From Candidatus Bathyarchaeota archaeon (GTDB lineage Archaea; Thermoproteota; Bathyarchaeia; Bathyarchaeales; Bathyarchaeaceae): a stretch of 26,534 nucleotides of DNA. Below are positions 14,254 to 23,122 of the stretch, one piece after another. The DNA is taken from positions 1,016,886 through 1,043,419 of the forward strand of contig CP070709.1 in assembly GCA_020350305.1 (NCBI GenBank), read 5' to 3'. The position numbers were made by a program, and so were the translations under genes. Each line of letters begins with the position of its first letter. The first letter of the stretch is position 1. The notes below the pieces were generated by a model that saw only the letters and a program-made list of their open reading frames with translations, was not told where the DNA came from and made no database searches.

Positions 14254-15540
14254 ATGACTAAAGACAAACGAGTTTACATCAAGAGCTTTGGTTGCCCGAC
14301 GAATATCGCTGATGGAGAATGTATTGCTGGTTGCCTTTCGCAGGCTGGCTATGAAATTGTTGAAAACGTTGACGCTGCGGACATCTTGATTTACAATACT
14401 TGTGCAGTGAAGTCTCCTACGGAAAATCGGATGATAGACGTTTTGAGAAGAGTTTCGGAAGATAAGCGGCTCATCATAACGGGTTGTTTGCCTCTGATAA
14501 ATTTTGAGAGATTGAAAGCTCAAGTCAAGTTTGATGGCGTGTTGGGACCAGCTGCTGGTTCTGGAATCGTTGAAGCTGTAAACAAGGTAAGTCACGGAGA
14601 AAAGGTTGTTACGTTAAAGTATGATTCTAAGCCAAGCCTTGACCTTCCTAAAACTCCTGTAAACGAAGCTGTTGGAATAGTTCCGATTAACTATGGTTGT
14701 TCGGGGTCTTGCTCTTACTGTTGTGTTCTCTTTGCGAGGGGACATTTGAGAAGTTATGCAACAAGTGAGATCGTTAAAAGGGTGCAACGCGATCTTGCTG
14801 CCGGTGTTAGTGAGATTTGGCTGACTTCTCAAGACACAGCGTGTTACGGAAAAGACCTAGCAACTAGTCTCGTGGATTTACTTAGCGAAGTTTGCAAAAC
14901 TAAAGAAAAGTTCCTTGTTCGTGTTGGAATGATGACACCGAATTGTGCGCTGGAATTGCTAGATGGCTTAATCAAGGCTTATAGGGACAAGAAAATTTTC
15001 AAGTTTTTGCATTTGCCTGTTCAGAGCGGAGACGACGAGGTTTTGAGGCTTATGAATCGTTTCTACTCTGTTGAGGATTTCGAAAAGGTTGTCTACAGCT
15101 TTAGAAAGGAGTTTCCCAAAATAACGGTGGCTACCGATGTCATTTGCGGCTTTCCGGGTGAAAGTCGAGATGCTTTTGAGCGTACAGTGAAACTTGTTGA
15201 AGAAGTCCAGCCTGATGTTGTTAATATCTCAAAGTTTTTCCCGAGACCGCATACGCCTGCTGCAAAAATGAAGCAGCTTCCGCCTGAGAAAGTAAAAGCG
15301 AGAAGTAGAAGGATGGCTGAGGTGACGAGAACGGTTTCGTTTGAGAAAAACAAGGCTTGGAGGGGTTGGAAAGGAGAGATACTTATTGATGAAAAAGGGA
15401 AAAAACCTGCATCGTGGGTTGGAAGAAATTTTGCTTACAAGCCCGTAGTGGTTAGGGGCGATGAGTTTTTGTTTGGGAGGTTTGTGGATGTTAGGGTGGT
15501 TAGGGTGTTTCCGACTTATTTGGAAGCTGAGATTGTTTGA
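14254..15540 (+). CDS. tRNA N6-threonylcarbamoyladenosine methylthiotransferase (e-MtaB/CDKAL1 type)
   Basis: A radical-SAM methylthiotransferase that adds a methylthio group to t6A37 of ANN-decoding tRNAs. The 428-residue protein has the UPF0004 domain with cluster cysteines Cys14 (SFGCPTN), Cys50 (YNTCAVK) and Cys78 (TGCLP). The radical-SAM motif CSGSCSYC (Cys149, Cys153, Cys156) is followed by FLHLPVQSGDDEVLRLMNR, TDVICGFPGES and FFPRPHTPA. A C-terminal TRAM-like domain ends the protein. The layout matches the archaeal/eukaryotic branch (CDKAL1) rather than bacterial MiaB. ATG 14254 follows GTGGAGTGA, and TTTTTTATA near 14162-14170 could be its TATA box. It is divergent from the RHH-ftsZ unit and may share its promoter region. 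Confidence 0.92.
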   Translation: MTKDKRVYIKSFGCPTNIADGECIAGCLSQAGYEIVENVDAADILIYNTCAVKSPTENRMIDVLRRVSEDKRLIITGCLPLINFERLKAQVKFDGVLGPAAGSGIVEAVNKVSHGEKVVTLKYDSKPSLDLPKTPVNEAVGIVPINYGCSGSCSYCCVLFARGHLRSYATSEIVKRVQRDLAAGVSEIWLTSQDTACYGKDLATSLVDLLSEVCKTKEKFLVRVGMMTPNCALELLDGLIKAYRDKKIFKFLHLPVQSGDDEVLRLMNRFYSVEDFEKVVYSFRKEFPKITVATDVICGFPGESRDAFERTVKLVEEVQPDVVNISKFFPRPHTPAAKMKQLPPEKVKARSRRMAEVTRTVSFEKNKAWRGWKGEILIDEKGKKPASWVGRNFAYKPVVVRGDEFLFGRFVDVRVVRVFPTYLEAEIV

Positions 15541-15693
15541 TACGGCGTGCGTGTGTGACGGGCCTAGGTATAGAGAAAAGAAGAGAGACAGAGACGAGTA
15601 TATCCAAGTCTAAAAGAGGGGCTATGTGGAGGTGTAGCAGTTTCTATGCCGGTTCACTGTTGTCATACATGGTATAGAAGTCTCGTGATCTCT

Positions 15694-17217
15694 CTATCTC
15701 TTTGACCTTTTTAGATGCATCTTCCAGCTCAAAGCCATAGTCTTAGGATGTGAAGCTTTAGCCTCGTCCAAACGAGTTATCGCCGCATTCTTTGGAGCTT
15801 CCAAAACAACGTCAGGAGTTGAATATGCCTCATCCGATATCTTTCTCATCACCTTGACAAACCTGTCCAACTCTTCTTTCTCAAAAGATTCAGTCGGTTC
15901 AATCATCAACGCCTCATCAACTACAAGTGGGAAGTACACTGTTGGCGCGTGCATGCCATAGTCCAGAATCCTCTTAGAAACGTTAAGCGCACGAATTCCA
16001 GTCTCTTTATACAGTTTCTTTGCACTAATGACACACTCATGTTTTCTTGGTCGTCCCCGCGCATAAGGAAGACAAAAACCACGAATCTTCTCCAGCTTCT
16101 TCATAACATAGTTAGCATTCAGCACGGAAATCTCCGCCACTTCTTCAAGCCCCTCCGCACCTAAGCCAAGAATGTAAGCGAACGCCTTCAACAGAACCCC
16201 AACGTTTCCATAGAAGCCCCTGATTTTCCCAACGCTGTAGGGCTTATCATAGTCCAGACGATACCGTTTACCATCAAAAACTATCCTCGGAATCGGCAAA
16301 AACTTTTCAAGCTCCTCAGACACTCCGATAGGCCCTGCCCCCGGACCTCCACCACCATGAGGAGTTCCAAAAGTCTTGTGTATATTCATGTGCACGATGT
16401 CGAACCCCATGTCCCCAGGCCTCACCTTCCCAAGAATCGCATTAAGATTCGCACCGTCATAATACAGCAGTCCCCCAGCCTCATGAACAATCTTTGCGAT
16501 GTCCTCAATGTTTTTCTCGAAAATCCCTAGTGTGTTCGGGTTTGTCAACATCAACCCCGCTGTACGTTCTGAAACAGCGGCTCCTAACGCTTCAAGATCA
16601 ACACAACCATCCTCATCCGAAGGAACAACCAAAACCTTGAACCCCCCCATGGCCCCACTCGCAGGATTCGTGCCATGCGCCGAATCAGGCACAATAAGTT
16701 CAGTCCTCTTTTCAAGCTCATCGTTCAATTTGTGATAAGCCCGCATGATCAGCGTACCCAAGAATTCTCCATGAGCCCCCGCTGCCGGTTGCAAACTCAC
16801 TTCATGTGTGCCAGTAATCTCTGCCAGCCATCTAGAGAGCCGATACATCGCTTCAAGCACGCCCTGAACTGTTCGTTCATCTTGACATGGGTGAATCAAG
16901 GTTATAGAAGGCAGCTTAGCGAGGACTTCATCGATTTTCGGGTTATATTTCATAGTGCAGCTTCCCAGCGGATAAAAGCCCAAGTCGACACCAAAATTCA
17001 TCTGAGACAAACGAACGTAGTGCCTCACCACTTCTACCTCTGAAAGTTCGGGCAACTTTGGAAGCGTTTTCCTTCGCAACCTCTCTGGCAAAAATGCCTT
17101 TGTGTCTCCGACCACGCGTTGAATTTCTTTCTTAACTTTTGGTATAGTGCAGCCTCTTCTTCCAGGATGCCCCAACTCGAAGATTATTCGTTCATCCCAA
17201 CGTGCTTGCCTAAACAT
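15694..17217 (-). CDS. gcvPB: glycine dehydrogenase (decarboxylating) subunit 2
   Basis: The PLP-carrying half of the P-protein of the glycine cleavage system. It decarboxylates glycine and passes the aminomethyl group to lipoyl-GcvH. The 507-residue protein shows GFYPLGSCTMKYNPK, SLQPAAGAHGEF, VPDSAHGTNPASGAMGGF, MLTNPNTLGIFE, YYDGANLNAILG and the PLP lysine Lys281 in MNIHKTFGTPHGGGGPGAGP. Start ATG 17217 directly abuts the gcvPA stop with no gap, so the subunits are made together. GcvT, GcvH and lipoamide dehydrogenase are not in this window. The gene could serve glycine oxidation or, run in reverse, glycine synthesis from C1 units. Confidence 0.96.
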   Translation of the reverse strand: MFRQARWDERIIFELGHPGRRGCTIPKVKKEIQRVVGDTKAFLPERLRRKTLPKLPELSEVEVVRHYVRLSQMNFGVDLGFYPLGSCTMKYNPKIDEVLAKLPSITLIHPCQDERTVQGVLEAMYRLSRWLAEITGTHEVSLQPAAGAHGEFLGTLIMRAYHKLNDELEKRTELIVPDSAHGTNPASGAMGGFKVLVVPSDEDGCVDLEALGAAVSERTAGLMLTNPNTLGIFEKNIEDIAKIVHEAGGLLYYDGANLNAILGKVRPGDMGFDIVHMNIHKTFGTPHGGGGPGAGPIGVSEELEKFLPIPRIVFDGKRYRLDYDKPYSVGKIRGFYGNVGVLLKAFAYILGLGAEGLEEVAEISVLNANYVMKKLEKIRGFCLPYARGRPRKHECVISAKKLYKETGIRALNVSKRILDYGMHAPTVYFPLVVDEALMIEPTESFEKEELDRFVKVMRKISDEAYSTPDVVLEAPKNAAITRLDEAKASHPKTMALSWKMHLKRSKR

Positions 17218-18621
17218 TTACGATTTCTCCTCCAAAATTGCCTCTAAAGCCCAAGCGAGGCGATCAATATCCTCTTTCGAATGCTTTTCGGTGACGCAGT
17301 ACAACGCGGTTTCACCCAACTCGGGAAACTCCTTCGCAATATTTTTTCCTCCGTGAACCTGATGTTGCAAAAGTCCTTCATGTACGTCGCGCGCGGTTTT
17401 CCCCGTTTGATCAAAATTCACTGTAAATTCTTTGAAGTGCGCAGACTTGAACATAGGTGTTGTGATTCCATCTATTTCCGCCAAAAGCTGCATCGCGTAA
17501 CGTGCTTTGCACAGGATTGCTTCACCTAACTCTCTCATGCCTCTTGGGCCAAGCAAGGCTAGGTAAACCGCAGAGGCAACCGCACACAAAGATTCGTTAG
17601 AGCAGATGTTGGATGTAGCCTTCTCTCTTCTAATATGTTGCTCCCTAGTTTGTAGAGCCATACAGAATCCTCTTTTCTTTCCGTCAACAGTGCTAGTCAT
17701 ACCAACTGTGCGGCCGGGCAGTTGCCTGATTAGTCGCATGTCGCCCCGGCAAGCAAATATACCAAGTAACGGTCCGCCATAGTTCATGGGATTTCCAAGC
17801 GGTTGGCCCTCACCGACCACAATGTCCGCGTCGTAATCACCTGGCGGTTTCAATACCCCAAGGGAGATGGGATCAATTCCAACGATGAATAATGCCCCAT
17901 GGTCGTGTACTATTTCAGCGATGTCTTCAGCTTGCGTTTCAATAAAACCAAGGTATGCTGGGTTTTCGATATACACGGAGGCGGTTTTTTCTGAAATCTT
18001 TGTTTTCAAGTCTTCAACATCAAGTTGTCCAGTTTCTGATTCATAGTCGACAGACTCGATGCGTACTCCTATCGGCTCGGTGTACGTTTTCAGTGTCGCT
18101 TTTCTTTCAGGATGAATAATTTTGGGAATAAGGACTTTGGTTCGATTGGTTAGTCGAGCGGCCATACGTTCAGCTTCACCGAGAGCAGACGCCCAGTCAT
18201 ACATAGAGCAGTTGGCCACTTCCATCGCAGTGATTTCGCAGATCATGCTTTGATACTCAAAAAGTGCTTGCAACATTCCTTGGGAAAACTCCGGTTGATA
18301 TGGAGTATAGGATGTGAAGAGTTCTGTTCGTTGAATAGTGGTTTCAACGGCTGCGGGCACGTAGTGAGGCCAGCAACCCGCGCCTAAAAAGATAGGCATG
18401 TCTTGGAAAGTCTTGTTTTTGGATAGGATGGTTTCAACAAGTCTTTTAACTTCCATTTCTGATCTTGGGCTGGGTAGGTCAAGTCTTCTTTTTAACTTAA
18501 ACCTTTGAGGAACATCCGCGTAAAGTTCTTCTATGCTCTGGATTCCAATCCTCCGCATCATTTCCTCTTTTATTTTTGAAATAGAGTTTGGAATGTAAGG
18601 ATGAATGAAGGATCTAACCAC
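17218..18621 (-). CDS. gcvPA: glycine dehydrogenase (decarboxylating) subunit 1
   Basis: The second half of the split P-protein, which forms an alpha2beta2 enzyme with GcvPB. The 467-residue sequence has FLGAGCWPHYVPAAVE, FTSYTPYQPEFSQGMLQALFEYQS, NCSMYDWASALGEAE, GEGQPLGNPMNYGGPLLGIFA and REQHIRREKATSNICSNESL, all standard for this subunit. It starts with GTG 18621, with GGTGAT six bases upstream; TTAAAG near 18671-18676 (complement) may belong to its TATA region. First gene of the gcvPA-gcvPB operon. Confidence 0.96.
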   Translation of the reverse strand: MVRSFIHPYIPNSISKIKEEMMRRIGIQSIEELYADVPQRFKLKRRLDLPSPRSEMEVKRLVETILSKNKTFQDMPIFLGAGCWPHYVPAAVETTIQRTELFTSYTPYQPEFSQGMLQALFEYQSMICEITAMEVANCSMYDWASALGEAERMAARLTNRTKVLIPKIIHPERKATLKTYTEPIGVRIESVDYESETGQLDVEDLKTKISEKTASVYIENPAYLGFIETQAEDIAEIVHDHGALFIVGIDPISLGVLKPPGDYDADIVVGEGQPLGNPMNYGGPLLGIFACRGDMRLIRQLPGRTVGMTSTVDGKKRGFCMALQTREQHIRREKATSNICSNESLCAVASAVYLALLGPRGMRELGEAILCKARYAMQLLAEIDGITTPMFKSAHFKEFTVNFDQTGKTARDVHEGLLQHQVHGGKNIAKEFPELGETALYCVTEKHSKEDIDRLAWALEAILEEKS

Positions 18622-18887
18622 GCTTTATCACCGCTGAAAGTTAAGACTATTTCTAAGTCGTTTTCTTTAAGCTTTGTTAAAACCCTAGCAGAATGGAATG
18701 ATCAGAGACCATCGAGCTTGTAGTTTTTCCATCATTTTAAGCGCTCACGCTATCCCAAATTAAGACGATCAAACATCTATCAAGGGTCAGCGAATTTTAC
18801 CGCTTCGCTTAAGTACTCAAGAACAGAAACTCCTAAAAGGAGTCAGTCAATTGTCAACTTGACAAGTCTGCATGGGATGTTGAACCA

Positions 18888-19298
18888 ATGAAGATGAATT
18901 ACGAGGAGATGCTGAAGCGTGCACGTTCGCAACTTCCACCTGAAGTGCTTGAACACAAACGATTCGATATTCCTAGACCTCGCTGCCATGTTATTGGCAT
19001 GCGAACAATCTTTCGAAACTACAAAGAAATATGTGACATTCTCAACCGAGACACACGCCATTTGCTGAAGTTTCTTTCCAGAGAGATGGCCACCGCTGGA
19101 ACTATGGATAGGTCACGAGTGGTTTTCCAAGGGAAATTCAGATATGACACCTTTGAGCGACTGATCAAGAGATACGTTGACGAATTCGTTATATGCCCAG
19201 TGTGTAAACGACCAGATACGAAAATAATTAAAGAGAAACGCCTCTATTTCTTAATATGTGAGGCATGCGGAGCAAAGTCATCTATAAGACCAGTATAA
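18888..19298 (+). CDS. translation initiation factor aIF2 subunit beta
   Basis: Part of the heterotrimeric factor that brings initiator tRNA to the small ribosomal subunit. The 136-residue length is typical. N-terminal helix YEEMLKRARSQLP, central MRTIFRNYKEICDILNRDTRHLLKFL and the C-terminal zinc ribbon CPVC/CEAC (Cys103, Cys106, Cys124, Cys127) ending GAKSSIRP are diagnostic. ATG 18888 and ATG 18894 are both possible. It opens a translation and ribosome-biogenesis cluster and is followed after one base by the DUF424 gene. Confidence 0.95.
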   Translation: MKMNYEEMLKRARSQLPPEVLEHKRFDIPRPRCHVIGMRTIFRNYKEICDILNRDTRHLLKFLSREMATAGTMDRSRVVFQGKFRYDTFERLIKRYVDEFVICPVCKRPDTKIIKEKRLYFLICEACGAKSSIRPV

Positions 19299-19299
19299 A

Positions 19300-19605
19300 G
19301 TGCTCAGATTGGAAGTCTACGTAAACGTGCAAACACGCGGGCAATATACGCTTCTGGCCACATGCGACGTTGAACTCCTAGGAAAAATCCTAAACGACGG
19401 AAACGTTGTCTTCGAGGTACGAAAAGAGTTTTACATGGGACCAAGAATGAGTTTAGAGGAGGCTATTGACCTCATGAGGCAATCAACTATGGTGAACATG
19501 GTTGGACAAAATATCGTTAAGAAGGCAATAGAAAATGGCTTGATTCATCCAGAGGCGGTTTTAGAGATCTCAGGCATTCCACACGCACAGATTATTAAAA
19601 TATGA
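19300..19605 (+). CDS. DUF424 family protein
   Basis: A 101-residue archaeal protein beginning at GTG 19300, one base after the aIF2-beta stop. Recognisable features are LLATCDVELLGKIL, the acidic/aromatic KEFYMGPRMSLEEAIDLMRQSTMVNMVG and the terminal ISGIPHAQIIKI. DUF424 is nearly confined to archaea and typically sits beside aIF2-beta, so a translation-linked role is likely by context. Its biochemical activity is unknown. No membrane segment is present. Confidence 0.88.
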   Translation: MLRLEVYVNVQTRGQYTLLATCDVELLGKILNDGNVVFEVRKEFYMGPRMSLEEAIDLMRQSTMVNMVGQNIVKKAIENGLIHPEAVLEISGIPHAQIIKI

Positions 19606-19676
19606 TAGATGCCCTCTTAACCTATTTAAGCAAGGTTCCTCTCCCTTTTTAAAGAACAAGTCTTTGAGGTGGCTTC

Positions 19677-19985
19677 TTGGGAAAAAGGAAAGTCATCAGC
19701 GAAAAAGAAATCCAAGATATAGTGCTTCCTGTCGCGAATGATGCGCTCAGTATAGCTACGCGACTGTTGGGTTTTGGCAGAGTTTTGGTGAAATGCCAAG
19801 ATGGCCATGAACGCCTCTGTAGAATTCGCGGTGAAATGAAGAGGAGAGTTTGGATAAGAATAGGGGACGTAGGCCTCGTTTCTCCGTGGAATTTCCAATC
19901 TCATAAACGTAGTGGCGTCATTTGGCGTCACAAAAAGTCTCAGGCTGAGCGGCTCCGAAAGAACGAACATCTCTCTGTTAAATGA
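19677..19985 (+). CDS. translation initiation factor aIF1A
   Basis: OB-fold factor that binds the A site of the small subunit during start selection. TTG 19677 is chosen because GAGGTGG ends five bases upstream and the next in-frame starts would cut into the OB fold. The 102-residue product has the strand pattern ATRLLGFGRVLVKCQDGHERLCRIRGEMKRRVWIRIGDVGLVSPW, the classic IF1/eIF1A core. It overlaps the RIO1 gene by four bases (ATGA). Confidence 0.92.
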   Translation: MGKRKVISEKEIQDIVLPVANDALSIATRLLGFGRVLVKCQDGHERLCRIRGEMKRRVWIRIGDVGLVSPWNFQSHKRSGVIWRHKKSQAERLRKNEHLSVK

Positions 19986-20791
19986 GGACGGCTATAGTGT
20001 CTTTTCGAAGAAAGGTGGATAAGAAGTTACTGCGCAAGGAGAAGATGTATGAGATCAAGAGGTTGATGAGAGAAAAAAGGAGCGAGGAACTCGAGGTTTT
20101 GGAAGAAGTTTTTGACCGCTCTACGCTCATGATTATCTACGACTTTCTAAACAAGGGAACAATCGATGAGATATATGGTGTTGTGAAAGCTGGAAAGGAA
20201 GCTCGAATCTATTGGGGAAAAGATTCGGATGGAGAAGAACTCGCGATCAAAATCTACCTAACCATTTCATCTGAGTTCAGGAAAGGCATGCTTCCCTACA
20301 TCGAGGGTGACCCACGTTTCGCCCATGTTCGGAGAGACTCGCGGTCTCTCGTCTACGCTTGGGCTCGGAAAGAATTCAAAAACTTGCGGTGTGCGCACGA
20401 GGCCGGAGTCAAGGTTCCTAAACCCATCGCTGTCAGCAAAAACGTGCTCATCATGGAGTTTATCGGGAAGAACGGGGTCACCGCTCCTGTTATGAAGCAA
20501 GTCCCTCCCCAGAGTCCAGAACGAGTTTACAGACGGCTACTGGCCTACGTAAAGAAGATGTATCAAAAGGCTGAACTGGTGCACGCAGACCTAAGCGAAT
20601 ACAACGTTATGATGTGGAAGAACAAGCCCGTTCTGTTCGATGTATCACAAGCGGTGTCCCTCAAACATCCAATGGCTCACCAATTTCTACGAAGAGACTT
20701 AGAAAACCTCTACCGATACTTCAAAAAACTGGATGTAGATGTACTATCCGTAGATGAAATGTACAGGAGGGTTGTGGGTGGTAAGCGCTAG
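19982..20791 (+). CDS. rio1: RIO1-type serine/threonine protein kinase
   Basis: Atypical kinase/ATPase that acts in late maturation of the small ribosomal subunit. In 269 residues it shows the RIO1 ATP-binding loop variant VVKAGKEARIYWG, catalytic Lys90 in LAIKIY, the flexible-loop YIEGDPRF, the catalytic HADLSEYN (Asp203, Asn208) and the metal-binding LFDVSQAV (Asp220). The usual STGKEA is here KAGKEA. It overlaps aIF1A at its start and the KH gene by 14 bases at its end, so the three are cotranslated. Confidence 0.94.
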   Translation: MRTAIVSFRRKVDKKLLRKEKMYEIKRLMREKRSEELEVLEEVFDRSTLMIIYDFLNKGTIDEIYGVVKAGKEARIYWGKDSDGEELAIKIYLTISSEFRKGMLPYIEGDPRFAHVRRDSRSLVYAWARKEFKNLRCAHEAGVKVPKPIAVSKNVLIMEFIGKNGVTAPVMKQVPPQSPERVYRRLLAYVKKMYQKAELVHADLSEYNVMMWKNKPVLFDVSQAVSLKHPMAHQFLRRDLENLYRYFKKLDVDVLSVDEMYRRVVGGKR

Positions 20792-21365
20792 CACCTTCGT
20801 GAAAATTCCGCGAGAACGCATCGGAGCACTTGTAGGTCCTAACGGTCGCGTGAAAGAAGTTATCGAGAAGAAGCTATTGGTTGATCTTGAAGTTGACAGT
20901 GAAACAGGTGACATCAAAATAGTATTAACGCCCACTACACAAGACCCATCTCTTCTCTTCAGAGCCAAAGAAGTGATAACCGCAATTGGCAGAGGCTTTT
21001 CACCAGAACGTGCGTTTAGGCTGATTGAAGACGCAGAAGCCGTGTTGGAAGTCATTGATTTACGAGAGATTGTCGGCAAATCTCAGTCTGACATGAAGCG
21101 ACTAAAAGGGAGAATTATTGGAAAGGAGGGAAAAACCCGAAGGATCATTGAAGAGTTGACTGAAGCTAGCGTTTCTTTGTTTGGGCACACTATTTCTGTC
21201 ATTGGGGACATGGAACAGGCTGGAGTGGCGAGGGAGGCGATCCAGATGTTTCTTGGGGGAAGCCAACATCGCACGGTGTACCGATTTCTGCATAGAAAGA
21301 GAAGGGAACTGAAGAAAAAGAAGATGGAACTTTGGGAACCGTCACATGAGAAAATAGAAGCGTGA
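20778..21365 (+). CDS. two-KH-domain RNA-binding protein (archaeal Pno1/Dim2 homologue)
   Basis: GTG 20778 is taken as start because AGGAGGG (20765-20771) lies six bases upstream; the ATG at 20754 sits before that site. The 195-residue product has a KH domain with GPNG (IGALVGPNGRVKEVIEKKL) and a second with GKEG (RIIGKEGKTRRIIEELTE), then IQMFLGGSQHRTVYRFLHRKRRELK, the typical Pno1/Dim2 ending. Eukaryotic Pno1 works in 40S pre-rRNA 3'-end processing, and the adjacency to RIO1 supports the same pathway here. Confidence 0.92.
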   Translation: MVSASTFVKIPRERIGALVGPNGRVKEVIEKKLLVDLEVDSETGDIKIVLTPTTQDPSLLFRAKEVITAIGRGFSPERAFRLIEDAEAVLEVIDLREIVGKSQSDMKRLKGRIIGKEGKTRRIIEELTEASVSLFGHTISVIGDMEQAGVAREAIQMFLGGSQHRTVYRFLHRKRRELKKKKMELWEPSHEKIEA

Positions 21366-21595
21366 GTGAAAAGAACCTATATTCTATTTGATACATCATT
21401 TGTTATCATTTAATATTTCAAAGCTAAAAAATCATGTAAATTCTAATTTTTTATGCATTTATTGTAAATCTCCTTCAATTCTTCAGTCACCAGTTTTTTC
21501 TAATGCGGTTAAATTAAAATGTAGGAAGCAGTATTGTGAAGAGGATGCTGTGTTTAACTGTAAAAAAACTTGGGGAGTTATAGGAGGCTGGATGG

Positions 21596-23122
21596 GTGAC
21601 ACAAACTTTTGAAGAAATTAGTGCCGCTGACTTCTTCTACCGCAACCGAGACATAGCTGGTTTCACCAATCCAGCAAGGGCAGTCTTCTCGTCTATGAGA
21701 GAGCTTATAGAAAACGCCCTTGACGCCTCCGACCTATCCAGCGTATCTCCAGACATATACATCCGGCTGTCTCAAGAGGATGGGGCAGAACTTGATGAAG
21801 TCGCTGTTTATACGTTAAGAATCGAAGACAATGGTTCGGGCATTCCACCGCGTCACATACCCTCTGCATTCGGCCAGGTTCTGTTCGGTTCAAAATACAA
21901 GTTAAAACAGGCAAGAGGCACGTTTGGCCTCGGAGGAACCATGGCGATACTCTACGGCCAAATTACCACACACAAGCCTGTTTACGTTGCCTCAAGCACC
22001 GGCACATCAAAAATTTACAAATATAAGTTAATGATAGACATCCAAAGAAATCGCCCCCTCATTTTGGACCGCAAAATCCAGATAAACAAAGACAGGTGGC
22101 ACGGAACAATCGTGGAATTTTGCCTAGAAGGCGACTATTTCCGAGCTATGCCAAAAATCTTGGAATATTTGAAACAGACAGCGTTGGTGACACCTTACGC
22201 AAATATAACTTTCATTGACCCTAAAGGACGCTTATACAAGTTCACCCGCGTCACAACGAAAATGCCACTGCCACCCAAAGAAACATTACCTCACCCATAT
22301 GGAGTGGATGTGGAAACTATTCAACGCCTTATACGAATCACTCCATGTCGAAACATGCTAGACTTTATGAAAACACATTTCCATAGGATCGGCGAGAACA
22401 TCGCGCATCACTTTTTAGAGTTTGCTGGAATAAACGAGAGAAAAAATCCAAAAAAATTGAAGCCTCATGAGATCGTGAGGTTTGTACGAATGATAAAGAG
22501 GTTTAAGGGCTTCCTTCCTCCAGACGCGAATTGCTTGTCCCCGTTAGGTGAAGAACTATTAAAGGCAGGGATTCTTAAAGAATTGAAACCAGAGTTCATT
22601 GCAGTTTTTCAACGCAAACCCTCAACTTATTCTGGTCATCCTTTCATTGTGGAGACGGCGATAGCGTATGGCGGAGATGTACCGAAGAAGGACTATTTTC
22701 CTGTGTATCGATTTGCCAACAGGATTCCATTGTTATATGATGAAGCTAGTGACGTTTCAGTAAAAGTCATAAGATACATCAACTGGCGAAGATACAAAGT
22801 TTTACCTGACATGCCCATTGCTATTCTAGTACATGTGTGTAGCACGAAGGTTCCCTACAAAACTGTGGGCAAAGAGTTCATCGCAGATAGACAAGAAGTG
22901 AAGAGGGAAATCTTGAATGGTATCCGCGAGGTGGCCCGCCAACTACAACATTTTTTGACCAAGCAAGAACACGTTGAAAAAGAAAGGAGGCGACTATCCG
23001 TCTTTTCTAAGTATTTGCCCAAGATCGCTCGGTTCTCCACGGAACTAGCTGGGAAAGAAAAAACACCTGACATTAAAAAATTGTTAAGGACTGTGAGAAA
23101 ACTTGAAGAAGAAAAAAAATGA
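21596..23122 (+). CDS. top6B: DNA topoisomerase VI subunit B
   Basis: ATPase subunit of the type IIB topoisomerase that relaxes and decatenates DNA. The GHKL motifs are all present: SSMRELIENALDASD (Glu36, Asn40), LRIEDNGSGIPP (Asp78, Gly80, Gly82) and RGTFGLGGTMAILYGQ. The transducer domain follows, with a helix-two-turn-helix region. GTG 21596 follows AGGAGG (21582-21587) at eight bases. The 508-residue length is near the family norm. The 3' end overlaps top6A by 20 bases, giving a fixed operon order B then A. Confidence 0.96.
   Translation: MTQTFEEISAADFFYRNRDIAGFTNPARAVFSSMRELIENALDASDLSSVSPDIYIRLSQEDGAELDEVAVYTLRIEDNGSGIPPRHIPSAFGQVLFGSKYKLKQARGTFGLGGTMAILYGQITTHKPVYVASSTGTSKIYKYKLMIDIQRNRPLILDRKIQINKDRWHGTIVEFCLEGDYFRAMPKILEYLKQTALVTPYANITFIDPKGRLYKFTRVTTKMPLPPKETLPHPYGVDVETIQRLIRITPCRNMLDFMKTHFHRIGENIAHHFLEFAGINERKNPKKLKPHEIVRFVRMIKRFKGFLPPDANCLSPLGEELLKAGILKELKPEFIAVFQRKPSTYSGHPFIVETAIAYGGDVPKKDYFPVYRFANRIPLLYDEASDVSVKVIRYINWRRYKVLPDMPIAILVHVCSTKVPYKTVGKEFIADRQEVKREILNGIREVARQLQHFLTKQEHVEKERRRLSVFSKYLPKIARFSTELAGKEKTPDIKKLLRTVRKLEEEKK

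Noticed and set aside
18700..18760. Possible box C/D RNA before aIF2-beta
   Set aside because: ATGATCA and CTGA-like words occur, but no consistent C, D', C', D order or terminal stem could be found.
21388..21612. 74-codon frame with CxxC-like cysteines upstream of top6B
   Set aside because: It is AT-rich, has no ribosome-binding site, and runs out of frame over the top6B Shine-Dalgarno and start. The region is better explained as a promoter and leader.
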